From Russula earlei (Eukaryota; Basidiomycota; Agaricomycetes; Russulales; Russulaceae): a stretch of 64,000 nucleotides of DNA. Positions 33,365-46,730 of this stretch are shown piece by piece. The translations under genes were made by a program, and so were the position numbers. The notes under the pieces are model-generated. The model was not told the DNA's origin. It was given only the letters and a program-made list of their open reading frames with translations, and made no database searches. How positions within the stretch are numbered: the stretch's first letter is position 1; each line of letters opens with the position of its first letter. Location of the stretch: the NCBI GenBank assembly GCA_025769875.1, contig JAGFNK010000192.1, positions 1-64,000 of the forward strand, in the 5' to 3' direction.

Positions 33365-35876
33365 GCACCACTTTCCTCGTACGTTTCCGGTGTTTGGTCG
33401 CCAGACAACGGTTCCCTGTATATCGCCACAAAAGACTCGGTCATCCGTTACGATGCTTCGGGAACGCTTGTCAAATCCCTGTGGCCGTTGTCCGACAGCG
33501 GCAACATACCTTCTGATGACATTGGCGGACTTGCCGTCAAAGACAAGGGCACGCTCATCTTGTCCGTGCGGAGCACCGTCCACATCGTCGAACACTCCTC
33601 CTCGGCGTCTTCCGCGACCGAGGATCGTGCAAACGCTGCCCGCTCACCCCGACTCGGACCCCGTCCACGCTCTGTCGCTCTCCCACGATGGCACGCTGCT
33701 CACCGTAGCTTCCGCAGGCGCCGTTGTAGTGCACAACCTCGCGCTCGGCACCCAGACCGCGCTGCGCGGGCTCCCGGGACCCGTCGCGGTGTGCACGTTC
33801 CACGTCCACTCGCGCGTGCGCCTGCTCTTGGGGATAGGCCATGAATTGGTGATATACGATATCACGCGCCCCTCCGCTCCCTCGCGCGTTGCCTCCATTG
33901 GCGGTGGCAAGATGGGAGATGTCGTGGCGGTGGCGTGTAGCCCGTACAGCAAGACGCTGCTTGCGGTCGCATGCAGCGAAGGATACGTCGCCCTCGTGGA
34001 CCTCGATAAGGAGCTAAGGTATTCCCTTTGCCATAGCAGTTGCCGCGTTCGGAATGTGCTCACCGCCCCTCTAGTCTCATCCGCTCTTTTTCGTACAAGT
34101 TCAGCGTGACATCGCTGCTCTTCTCCCTCGACGGCGCGTCATTGTACATTGGGACGGAGAATGGCAAGTTGCTCCTCCAGACGCTCCGCTCTATGGAGGC
34201 GCCGAGAATAATTGCCGTTGGCGAACAAGGCTGCAGAGTCGAAGGCTTGGCGATAGCAGTACGCACTTCGTCCCCAGCTGGCGGCGCAGATCTCATTTCT
34301 TCTCACCCACAGAACAAGAGTAAGCTCTCGATCGATGCCAACTCGAGGACCACTGGGTCTATCAACAGCAAACCGGTACACCAACCCGAGATCAGTAGCC
34401 CTCTTCGATTGTCCACAAGCAAAGTGCCACATGCCCCTTCAATAAAAAAATCGATATCTGACAGCCCTGCCGAGACGGGCAATCCTCCACCGAAGAATGA
34501 ATCTCCCCCACTTCGAAAACGTGTTAATTCGGCTACTACTCTCGGAAACCGGAGAATCGTGTCTTCTGTACGAAGCATATTTGCGAATGATTCACTCAAC
34601 GTCCCTCGTGGTACGTTTAAATGTACCGCAGGCGTGCTTGTTGCTTAAGCCCACTGTTGCAGATACAGGGAAACCTAGTGCGGGAAACAAAGGCCATGCA
34701 GCAGAAACAAGTACTTCGCCTCCTCTGTCGCCATCATCTCTCACAACCTCGATCAATAAACCCTCCTCCCGCGTTTCTCTTCGGCCGAAACCATCGAATT
34801 CTACGACTCTGTCGGTTCCCGGAAGTTTGGCGCGTGAGCGGACTTTATCAGGCTCGTCGACGCGCCGTACGGAAATATCGGAGGCGAAGGCGAGCAGTGT
34901 CGCAACCTCACACGCTAGTCCCCGCACCCGAACAACATCCGCGCCGAAGAACCCAGCGAAGTTGAGTCCCACTATGATTCCCCGCCACCGGACGAAGGTA
35001 TCTACGTCGCCCGCCCAGTCGTCTGCATCTCGCGTACCGAACCCGTTGGATGCTGCTTCCCCGTCTTCACGGCGGACGCCGCCTGCAACTAGACGAATGG
35101 GTACAAGATCTAGCGGCTCAGCAAGAGACCCGTCGCGGCAAGCCACGACCTCTAGTGTGGGGCGCACGAGGACGACCCGCGTCCGCACACTAGTGCCGCC
35201 AGTGGCATGTATACCTCCGCCGACACTGAGCACCAGCACGCGCATGCCTTCACCAGAATCGTCGATGCCGTCCCCACTACGCGACACGATGCCGCCTTTC
35301 CCTATCAGAGAAGATAAGACGCAGAGAAAAGGACTGTCGATGCTCGGCCTTGCTACACCCGAAGTTGAGCGCTGGATCGCAGGCGATGGCGAGAGCAAAG
35401 ATAGGGGCAAGGCCAGGGGCAAGAACAAGGACCTCGACGTGAACGGTGCCGTCGAGTTTCCGGCCGACAGCAGTGAGGAGGACGATGGCGAAGGGCCGAA
35501 CAAGCCCGAACTGAACCGGCGCGGGCGAGAAAACATCGAGGGCGCGCCGTGCTTGCGTCCGGTTTCGATGCAGATCACGCCACGAAAGGCAGCGTGGGCC
35601 ATGTCCCCGCTCCGGCACAGTATCGCCGAGGGTTCTCCGGGCGTGGGTGGCCTGACGGGCCTGCTCCACGCGCACATTTCGGACGCGATGCTTGACTTTC
35701 GTCAGGAAACGCGTGCGGAGATGGTCGGACTGCATCTCGACCTCGTGCGCATGGGTCGCGCGTGGCGTCGGGAGATGCGGGATGCGATGCAAGAGTACGT
35801 AGGCGATCTGAAGGAATTGCGGGAAGAGAATCGGAAGTTGCGAGATGAGAATGAGCGGCTGCGAAGAGGATATTGA
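33365..35876 (+). CDS. NEDD1-like WD40 protein (gamma-tubulin recruitment), with a frame break
   Basis: Downstream of an acceptor at 33,363-33,364 come WD40-like blades (SGVWSPDNGSLYIATKDSVI, then AHPDSDPVHALSLSHDGTLL). Introns at 34,019-34,074 and 34,611-34,662 follow. The middle is Ser/Thr/Pro/Arg-rich and disordered. The last 60 residues form a coiled coil (FRQETRAEMVGLHLDLVRMG, then LREENRKLRDENERLRRGY). This propeller-tail-coil order and the tail motif match NEDD1/GCP-WD proteins, which dock the gamma-tubulin ring complex at spindle pole bodies. The first exon with the start codon was not found. Between VHIVEHS and IVQTLPAH (about 33,600-33,645) the frame shifts by one base with no possible intron. 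The assignment rests on architecture. Confidence 0.65.
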
Positions 35877-36072
35877 AAATGTTGGGCTGGCGGCTTCGCA
35901 AGCGAAGTAGTGAGGGATTCTTGTCAGTGCTGAAGTATATCTAGTGTGTTCTTTGTTCTTGTGAATTTCTGTTGGACGACACAGTACAATCAGTATGTTG
36001 CGTTCCTCTCGCCGGACCTCGCATGACTAAAAGTCGTTTCTTTGACCCTGACCACGGACAGTCACGCTATAA

Positions 36073-37331
<1,259 letters not shown>

Positions 37332-37436
37332 GTTTGTACCGGTGATATACGAGCAGCACACGACGTGTATGTACAGTGATCCCGTGACTGGGCCGTGGAT
37401 TGTTAAAAACTACGTGCGTGACCGCTGTCGCAGGTA

Positions 37437-38906
37437 ATGACCGAATTGCCTCCCCCTCCCCGTAAAAAGTCTGGATTCCGTACGGCTCTTGAATTCACTG
37501 GTATTCCCCCATCTTGGCTTGACAAACGACCCCGACTTCCTTCGCGCAACTGGCTCATCTTCCTTTCTGTCACTCAATCCCTCATCGCGTATTATGCCTA
37601 TGACCGCCATCAGTCACGAAAAATTCGACAGGGATACGTCGACCGTGTCAAGCACCTCGCGGAAGAAGCGCTCCCTCCGCTGGATTTTCCCCGCACCGTC
37701 ACCGTGTACAGCGCAAAGTGGCCGGGTGACGATGACTGGGATCGTGGGTCGCGGTATTTCAGGAAGTACGTCAAGGTCTGCCCGTCCCACGTCTCTCTAT
37801 CGACAGGGACCCTTTCGCTCATTTGCGCCCCGCGCAGCCCATATTCGTTGCCGCGGCCATCGATTACACCGTCATTGTCGGCAAGCGCCACGGCGACCTC
37901 GCCACGCGCGTAGCCAACGACGTCAAAAGCGAGCGACGCGTCGCCCTCGGTTTGGACCCGCCTTCGCTCTCCGTGCCCTCCTTGTCCGACAAGGGAACGA
38001 CGGAGGCCAAGAGGCGCCGTGTGCACGAGGGCGGCACCGTCATCGTCGGCCGGCCCGCTTTCAAGGAGTACGTGGCCGGGCTTCGACGCGGATGGACGGA
38101 GCCCCTCGAGCGTGTCGATCCCGACGAGCTGCTTGCGAGGGACCTCGAGGAGGACGGGCACTTCGACGAGCCTGGGGTCTCTCCTGACCCGTCGTCGTCG
38201 TTTTTGTCGTCTTCCTCGTCGTCCGACGAGCTCGCGGACGCCGAGCCTCTTCCAACCCGTTCCCGCCTTCCACCATCATCGAGCCCTCCCGGTCTCTACT
38301 CCCCACTCCCCACTCCCTTCCGCCCGCCCTCCCCGTCCCGGTCCACACAAACGCGAGACCCTGGCGTGGATGTGCCCCCCCCGGCTCACCTTACCCCCTC
38401 AACCGCCGCTCCTCCTCGTCCCATTCGTTAATCTCGTCGGAATCAAGCTCGTCCCGCTCATGCTCTGGGAATTTTTCAACGAACGACACAAAGTTCGGGC
38501 CGGCGCCGAGGCTGCGTACAAGCTCGTCTCGCGTGCCACGCGCCCATTTGAGCGCCCCGACCTCGACTTTGACGCGTCCGCAGAGGGCTACTACAAGTCT
38601 TCAACGGGCGCCATTCCAAAGGACGTGGAAAAAGCGCGCGCAGAGTACTACAAAGCTCTGCCGGAAAAGCTCACAACGGCCCGCGCTCTAGCGCGCGGTG
38701 AACGTGAACCAACGAAGTTGGAGATCGAGGCGCCACCTCCGACAGAGGTAGAGTTGCGTGCAGAGCGACTAAAAAAGGAGACTCGATGGCGAGCGGACGA
38801 GCGTGGTTGGGAAATTGTCCGCCCGGACACACCTGCCGCGTGGGACGACCGTTGGGAAGGTGCGCTAGAAGTCTTCGCTGACCTACCAGCGGTGCGTTGG
38901 GAATGA
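37437..38906 (+). CDS. TIM54: Mitochondrial inner-membrane translocase subunit Tim54, frame broken at a C8 run
   Basis: Exon 1 (37,437-37,775) reads FRTALEFTGIPPSWLDKRPRL and a membrane helix NWLIFLSVTQSLIAYYAYD. Exon 2 starts at 37,838 with PIFVAAAIDYTVIVGKRHGD, as in Tim54, a subunit of the TIM22 complex that inserts carrier proteins into the inner membrane. After a Ser/Pro-rich loop (about 38,190-38,370) the second half (PPQPPLLLVPFVNLVGIKL, then LWEFFNERHKVRAGAEAA) continues to 38,906 but in another frame. The switch coincides with eight consecutive C at about 38,375-38,382. No AG acceptor could bridge it. Either one base is missing or extra in the assembly, or the gene is damaged. Confidence 0.85.
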
Positions 38907-39262
38907 ACTTCTCAGTCGCTCGGGGGGAGTGCGCTCCTACCTATGACGTATCTGACTATAGAATATTAACACTTACACTTACATAGTATATATTCGTTTT
39001 AATGATAAATGAAGTCCCCATCTCAGCGCAACGAAGTGATCGGTCCAGAAGACAGACTGGTACCAGATTGATTGCCAATGACCCCCAATTGCGCATCACA
39101 TGTGAATAGTTTGATGGATAACGGCGAGCGAGTCAATATCCTCAAATTCCTGTTAATGACATTCAATCTAGTCGACGAACTCGATACTGTCCGTGGCCGC
39201 CAGCCATTCTTCGAAATCAACAAGGTAATTGTGTTCTGGCTCGAGATGGTCGTGTTTTAGGC
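38907..39262. other. Intergenic between convergent genes
   Basis: 356 bp between the stops of TIM54 (+) and HFM1 (-). AT-rich, consistent with two 3' untranslated regions. Nothing else seen. Confidence 0.6.
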
Positions 39263-42200
39263 TCAGCGGCCAGGGAGGAGGGGTACGGGGTTCCAGTCCT
39301 CTCCATACTTCTTCCTCTGCTCATTTTTCCACGCAGCGTAAAAGGAAGGCTCTTCAGAGTCCAAAGTCGGAAGATGGTGGGATTTTGTCGGAGATGGGGA
39401 CCGACAAATCAACGGAGCTACAGGAGGATCTCTGGTCGCTTCCGAACCAGGAACGTCAAAAAGAGATTTGTCGAGGACGAAATCCTCTGGCCCCGCAGAG
39501 AGATCGGTGACAGCAGAAATTGAATTTAGACCGTCAAACCCCGAGTCCGAGTCAGAGACAAAAAGACGAGAAGGCGCTTCGATATCCAGTTGTCCCTTCT
39601 GGTCATTGGTGAGAGCGGGAACTTCCAACTCTATACATGCGTACCTGTCGTCGCGAACGTGGGCTAATGTTCCCCGTAGACGAGGTGGCCTTAGTCTGCT
39701 TGGTCATAGTAACAGCGCAAAACTCTTCCCGATGAGTGGTACTGGGCCCCGAAACATCCTGGGTCTTCGTAGTATCTATTCCAGTTGATGACATGCCATC
39801 TAGAACAGTGTCGCAGATAAGAGCATCTACGTCTGGGTCCGAGTAATCAGAGACACGAGAAGCCAGAGATTGCCCGGCGCTGCGAACGCTAGCTCGTACT
39901 ATTTCACGAGCGTCCGGGAAGTCGTCTGAGTCGGAGATCTCTATAGGGCTTGTTTGGCCAGTCATGTCGTCATCCTCCTCCAGGACAGAGAGGCCTATGT
40001 CGAACTTCGGCCATTTTTTCGTAATGTTGGGAGCAAGTTGAACATCGCCACTAGGAGGACCATGTAGAAGTTTGATCCGCTTTCCGTCAGGGATCCTCAG
40101 ATGTGAGTCAGTCCCAGATCCCTTGTGAATGACCTCGAGTTGTCGAAGGCTAGCACTGAGATGCCGGGATGAAGCCTTGACAAGAGACGAACTCTTTGAA
40201 CCTGGGGCGGAATCCTTATCCGTTGCTTGTCGCGCTCTCTTCTTGACCGACGAATCCGTTCCGAGCTGCAATCCTACACTACGCCGTTTCGGCGCAAGGG
40301 ATGGCTTTTTAACACCATCTCGACAACTTTGTTACGATACTCAGATCATTCGTGAGTGCGAGAGCGCAGCGATGCATACCATAAATGACCACAGGCAGAC
40401 TTATCCTTGCAGGGATGATTGCACCTGGAGATGTGCAGTTAGAATCCTTGACGGGGCAAAAAGGAAATGATACCTGTATTTCCCATTTGGCAACTTTTCT
40501 GCATTGGTAAAAAATTCTGCCTGTTTTTCAGCGCTCAAAGAGCTAGGTGATATTGCTTCCCGCCCGTCCTTCGTCGTGTCATCTACGTCGGAGGTGGAGT
40601 GGGAAGATGGCCCGACATAGACTAGAGACCTTACGGGCAAGTTTCAAGGTTGACTCTTTGATTGGAATTTCATCGTCACTTAGTTCCATATTCCAAAATT
40701 CTTCGTTCCCTTCAAGACCTTCGAGTTCTATTTCCTGTCATCGTGAATGGCCAGGGGCAATTAGCCTTGGTGCGCCCAAGTTACACCCTCATACCATGTT
40801 GGTCTTTGGACGGGTATCCATAACCGGAAACAAGTCCGTGTTAATCCGGGGCTTGTATTGCGAACTTATGGTAACGCCAGCAATGGCATCCTGCATCTGT
40901 TGTAGTGAACATGGGTACAGGAGTATGTCTAGCTCACCGACGACAAATGAACCCATATACTTTGGCTCGGCTTTGTAAGTTGGGCTGTAACAGAGAACGA
41001 CTTTGAGTCTTGGAGAGCCTTGGTGCTGCGAGAAAATTTGTGAGTTTATCGTGACTGAATTTTCGAGAAGAGCAGCTCAACGGGATCCGCCGGAAATCAA
41101 TAAACTCCAAGTCGGATGTTACCGTCAGGATATAGGTCATGTCACGATAATGTCCACTCTTTTGGGTTTTGGATTTAGAAGTCACGCATTCTAAGGAAAC
41201 CGAGCACTGGATGTCCGCTTTCACGGTGACGGCGCTACCACCGCTCACAGTAGTGCGTGTAACTGCCATTTCATGGATGGCGACAGAGTACTGTGGAAGT
41301 TCCCTGACAGCAAATAAAATCTTGTGCCCAGAAGCTTGTTTTTTGTTAAGCAGCTGGTCGATGGTCAGTATCAAGAGACAAATCATTTCGGAAGATGCAC
41401 CAGATCAAGTTGAATGGGGTCTTGCCCACGCAGTTTCTCAAAGTTCGTAATGCCACGTTCGGCGAGTATCTAGCAGCAAACGTGTCAGCGGTATATCGAA
41501 TGCGTTGCATTCACGGGACCTTCATACTAAGCCAAGAAAGTGAGCCACAAATTGGGTAAGCGATATCAAGGGCCAAGGCTTACGACTTCTCCCCAATGGT
41601 TTCGATTTGGCAAAGTACTGTGGGCCGATCTTCCCAGACTTTTGCACTTATATTGCGCGCCCTTCATGACAACATGTGTGAATTTTCTGATTGTTGAAAT
41701 GCTAAGTCGACATGTACTCACAGCTCCAGCCCGTGCTTGATTTGAGCCCCAATTTTCTTTGATATCGCAACCTCGACCATGGCTGAAGAGCTCAGCTGAA
41801 GACGTTGTAACCACAATGACACATCCCACCTCTGGCAATGCGACTGGCGTGCCGAAATACGACGATCGAATCAAGCAACGCGTTGCTTTCTCCGAATTTG
41901 TACTCTGCTGTGTGAAGAGAAATCCTTCCCAGAGCAGCCTGGTAACAGCCATGATCGGCAGTGCTCCTTAGTCGTAATCGCGAGCTACCTGAATCAACAA
42001 AAACACTTTGTCTGCGGTCTTTTCAACCCGCCCTATTCTGAAGCGGATGTCATCGTGCGCTCGGAGTTTGTTGTAAACCTAGCATATTGAAATATTGAGG
42101 TGAGGGGTCACAAGACATGTGAATGCTAGTGCTAGCCTGTTTATCCCCAGCTCGCATTTTCAGCTCGGAGAACCTGGGCACAGCGTTAGATGAGGCCAGA

Positions 42201-45200
42201 GCTTAGTATTTAACGCACTCTTCCGAGGTCGCAAGCGCTTCTAACTTGATCGGAAAAGTAAATTAAATTGTATCAAAAATATCTTGAGGTAAAGCTACCA
42301 TGTCCCGCAGAGTAGCTTTGACGGGAAGACTCATGATCGAAGCCATCTGGATATTGAAGTCAATACACGGGGCGGAAGAGCAAGAAATTTTTGATACTGT
42401 AGCCTGCCTAAGGTAGAACTATTGACCTGCAATGAGCTGAGAACAAGCAACGGTTCCTTAGAATGCGTACTTTGCTCATAATTTCACCGAACTCTGTTGA
42501 GCGCAGCTCCCCCGACTTCTCGTCTACGTATGTCAGAAGCTCTGCCTTCTTAAGATCATTGAAGCATTTCGAAATCATCCCGTTCAATCCATCCTTCCAA
42601 GGTTGTCCCTGTGGCATATACCGATGCGGGTTCTGACCCAAGCGGCGAAACATGAATGAGTGGCGTATCCATTCCTTCGCTGTCTCCATATTCGTGATAG
42701 TCCCAAGACCGACCTCTGAATTCAAATGTTCAGTGAGGTTAGTATGCAGGGAGCTCTCTAGGATGGTTTGACCACATCCAAGTGCGCGATATTTGCTCTC
42801 GAGCCCTGACTCGCACATGATAATGGCCACACCTTCTTTATCTGCACCATTTGCTTAGCAAGAGCCAGTCCTGTACCAAGTTGGGACGCACCGAACTGTG
42901 GTCGCCCCTGGTCAAGAAAAGGGCTTTCATGTTGTGTCATACCTGAATTTAAGACAACTCACAGCCCGTCCGATCATTTGCATGATATCCAAATCCGAAT
43001 ATTCTTGGGATGCACCATTTTGAAATAATCTGACGTCTTTAATCACGACGGTGTGAGCAGCTGGAGGAAGAATATTGGGCAAAGAGAACACTCGTTTCCG
43101 CGGAGCGGCTCACGGAGATTCACGCCAACAGCAAGAGTCTGAAGGAGATAAGGATGGCTACAACCACTTCAAAAGGCAAATGACTAACGTACCGAAGTTG
43201 CAACAACGACACGCAGAACCTTGTTCAAAAACAATTCCTCTACAACCCTCTTGTCTGAAAGCTCCAGTCCGGCATGATGAGCACCAATGCCGGCTGCGGC
43301 AAGTTCTACAGTAAAGAAATGTGATGGACAAGCGGCTGCCTAACGACGTGCCGCACATCTTACTTTCAAGTTGCTTGTTCACAAAGGTCTTTTCGATCCT
43401 ATAAACTACGTCAGCTCGTATTTGCCAAAGAGGAGAGTGAACAACTTTGTAGGCAGCGACCAAGGCAACCTGTGATTGCGTTCGACTGCTTTGTTGTAGT
43501 CCGCCATTAGTTGTTCCGCAGTGGAAAGCACACCTATCGCGTTCGTTGAGGCCAACTGTAAGTTTGACGTGTAGAAGGGAATCACCCTTCCGAGTTGACA
43601 CGAAAATCAAAATAGGCTTGTTGGCAGAATGCTGTTGAAGAAGAGGGAATAGTCGGTAGTTCAAGGATTGTGCGAATAAAAAATCGTTCTGATTCTTGCC
43701 CCGTGGAAAGCCATATACAAATCGCGAGAGCTGACAGGGCCGATATTCCTCTCCAAACTGTTTGGGCAATCAAGACGCATGAATGAACAACATAGTACCC
43801 AAGATACCTGAAATGCGACAGCAGCACTATTCGAGTAACGACTCGCAATCCAATGGGCAACATCGTCAATGTTTGGAACTGTGGCAGACACCGCCACGAA
43901 ACGAACAGCCGATCCCCGCTTCTTCATACGACATACGACCACTTCGAGTGTACTTCCTCGCAATTCATTCAATATATGGACCTGTGTTCAATGGTTATAC
44001 CATGTAAACGCATTACAGGGAGGTCTTACTTCGTCGATGAGGAAGAGGCGTATCTGAGAAAGAAGCTGGCTATGATTTGACCTGTAGCAAGTTCTGTCAT
44101 CGGGCATCAGGATGGCATTCCGTGAATCACTCACCAACTCCTCGTCAGGCTATCCCACTTCTCTGCCTATTACATGATATCAGGCACTGCGTCGAGGTCA
44201 GGTAGATGTTGAACGTCACCGTCGTAATGCTGATGCGATTAGTCAGGTCAACCAGAATAATCATAAAAACAAACACCTAACATTATATTTGCATTCTTGA
44301 ACTCCCCCCAAACACTCCTGCTAGGCTGCACGGTGTCACCTGTCATCTCGCTGCCTACGCGATATCAGAGTCTTGAGTATAACATCTGAATGAAGACGCA
44401 TACATTTGATGCCAAGAGGTCCAAACTTTTCCGTCCAATCCCTGGCTCTTTCAGCACACAGCGCCTTCTCCATTTCAGTGATTACCCTGTGAGACTATGC
44501 GAGCGGGCACACCTTTGTCGGGGCTACGTAAACGCATTTCTCGGCAGCACCACCACCCGACGAATTGATGAGCATATGAATTATAGAAAGCTCGAACAAG
44601 ACAGTCTTTCCACTGCCTGTTGGTGCTGAGGAGTTTCGGGGAGACAATAGATAGTTGTGACAATTTCACTGTGGCGTTTGTACATACCGCTCGCTACCTA
44701 GCGCAGACGTTCAGTTCGCGAGTCCCTCAGAGGCAGAGTGTCGCAAGCTCACCAGATTCTCCCCAGACTTCATGATCTAGGATAGGTAGATATATCACAT
44801 TGCACCTGTAAGACGAGCTATCCCCCTTACCGTGTCGAAGCAACTTGATTGCATGGCATTGAATACCCCAAACTTGAACATGGACCGATACATATCGGCT
44901 GGGAGAGACGTTGGCGACCTTTACAGCACTATGCAAGAAGGGTGAACACGAACGTAATTCTGAAACCTGGCGAAGCCGTATGCTGCCTGAACTGCGTGGA
45001 GCTCCCTCTTGCACTGGAGCTGGAAAGGTATCCGGTGCGCCGCGTTGTACAGCACCCCCAAACTGTGGAGCGTGTATTGAAACGCGGTCCTGATGCGTAT
45101 TCCGCACAGGGATGTTCTCGAAGTGCGAACCGCGCGGCTCGCGGACTGACAGAAACAGGTCAGTGCGAAGAAAGCGAGACAATCGAGTGCCTACACGGAG

Positions 45201-45601
45201 AGCCCTGATCGTGATATGCGACGGAAATGCCGAATTCTCGGGAATTCGATTGAGGCCGTGCGCCAGAAAGGCGTTGAAAATTTTGTCCTGGTTCGCGATG
45301 GGCAGCTGTGTCACCGAGGAAAGGCTCTCTTCCCGTCCCAGGTGGGCCTCGAAAGGGTGGCGAAGGTTTCGGAGAAGGATTCCAAGACCCTATCATGCCG
45401 TAGAGGTTAGCTTTTTCTGAGGTCAGACTGACTCCGAATGGCACGCATACATTCACCAAAATCCTCAAACGAGCCACGAGCGAGAGCGTCGTCCAGAAGT
45501 TCGTCCAATGAAGAGGTCGGGACATCCTCTGGGCGGTGCCGAAACGTCTCTTCCGAGCGATAGTAGTCGCTTGGGATTCCGTACACGTCTTCGTCGTCCA
45601 T
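39263..45601 (-). CDS. HFM1: Meiotic DNA helicase HFM1/MER3
   Basis: A large multi-intron gene. Start MDDEDVYGIPSDYY at 45,601, stop at 39,263. Reading 5' to 3': FKFGVFNAMQSSCFDT (Q-motif region, about 44,840), Walker A SAPTGSGKTVLFEL (about 44,605-44,640), WTEKFGPLGIKC, MTGDTVQPSRSVWGEF, FLIDEVHILNELRGSTLEVV (DEVH box split by an intron, about 44,030), VSATVPNIDDVAHW, PILIFVSTRKG, GIGAHHAGLELSDKR, IMQMIGRAGRPQFG. Then come a winged helix and a Sec63 domain (about 42,830-40,950). Near 40,430-40,310 a cysteine/histidine motif CNHPCKDKSACGHLCCRDG is typical of HFM1 and absent from Brr2. The tail is acidic and Ser-rich. MER3 unwinds recombination intermediates to promote interfering crossovers in meiosis. 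Not all exon edges were resolved; no frame break was noticed in those checked. Confidence 0.92.
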
Positions 45602-45811
45602 CGTGCTGGCTGCTAGGCTGATGCAGACTGAAGGGAATGGTTCTGGGGTCGATAAGCTCGTGAGACGCGCAGGATTCACATCACGTGAAGTGGCCGGGCG
45701 GTGCACGGGGTAAACGAGCAATCTATGGCCGCACGCGTTCTTACGTCTATTTGTAGCCTAGCCCAAGCCCCATCGCAACGCACTGCTAATACTCACAGCG
45801 AAACGTTATCA
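45602..45811. promoter_or_regulatory. Shared upstream region HFM1 / CKS1
   Basis: Only 210 bp separate the divergent start codons of a meiotic helicase and a cell-cycle regulator. No known element was recognised. In-frame codons upstream of the CKS1 start (ATG at 45,725) could add an N-terminal extension to CKS1. Confidence 0.5.
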
Positions 45812-46372
45812 ATGGCCTCCAAGCAAACCCAGCAGACCCAACTGCAACAACAAAAGCAAAAAGCAGAGTCAGAAGCGGACAAGATCAAAGAGTATATTGC
45901 AAAGCGAGTACTTCATCGCATCATCCGAGTTTGCGCTTATCGACTCCATCAACCCTCAGTATCCATTATTCTGACCGTTACGCCGACGACGAGTACGAAT
46001 ACCGTCATGTCATACTGCCAAAGCCCCTGTTCAAGATGATTCCGAAGACGTATTTCAACCCGGACGATCCTGGTGTGCTCCGCCTCTTATCGGAAGCAGA
46101 GTGGCGGGGGATCGGGATCACACAAAGCCTGGGTTGGGAACACTACGAGGTCCACGGTACGTGGTCTGCTCGTTTGCCTCTCCTTTCCCTTTTTCCTTTT
46201 TCATATGCCTTCTGACACCTACCCGACTTCTGTAGCTCCCGAACCTCACGTGCTCCTCTTCCGCAGATCAAAGAATTTCGACTCTCAACAGGCTGCGCAG
46301 CAGGTTCAGGCTTATGAGCTGCAGTCGCGAGATAAAGCCGCGGGCGCTGCGAAGAACGCTCGGAAAAAGTAG
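45812..46372 (+). CDS. CKS1: Cyclin-dependent kinase regulatory subunit Cks1/Suc1
   Basis: Three exons (45,812-45,891; 45,960-46,156; 46,236-46,372) give 137 residues. The core shows [50 protein letters not shown] and [10 protein letters not shown]. This is nearly the full Suc1 signature, including the anion-binding residues that read phosphorylated CDK substrates. The N-terminal Gln/Lys-rich leader and the basic C-terminal tail ([12 protein letters not shown]) are outside the fold. The first intron uses donor GTATAT after phase 2. Cks1 docks on Cdk1 and supports entry into and exit from mitosis. Confidence 0.95.
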
Positions 46373-46730
46373 CACGTGCATCAGCAGTCCGCCCTCATCG
46401 AATTCAGCTCGTCCTACAACCTGGGGTCTTATGGGTCTCGTTTTCGCTGCCTCGCCTCTGCCGTGTGCACTGTCGTCTCCTGAGATTCCACTGTATTTTT
46501 GTTTTACCGGTCCAACAGCTCTTGTGACGATTGTATGCCTTCTCCCTCGTCTAATGCACCATATCCTGTCCCGGTACGTAATCATGCCGAAGGGTCGCTC
46601 GGCGGCTAGAACCTACTATCTGGCATCTAATTACCATTTTCGGGACTAAGGTCCAGTCATGAAAAGGGATGCGTTTTATCAGTATAATCTAAAGCACAAC
46701 AGGTGCTACATGATTAAAGGCGACTCTCTA
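46373..46730. other. Intergenic between convergent genes
   Basis: 358 bp between the ends of CKS1 (+) and the M16 protease gene (-). Presumably two 3' regions. Nothing else recognised. Confidence 0.6.

Noticed and set aside
38290..38360. An intron explaining the TIM54 frame change
   Set aside because: The only GT-AG pair available (about 66 bp) is a multiple of three and leaves the frame unchanged.
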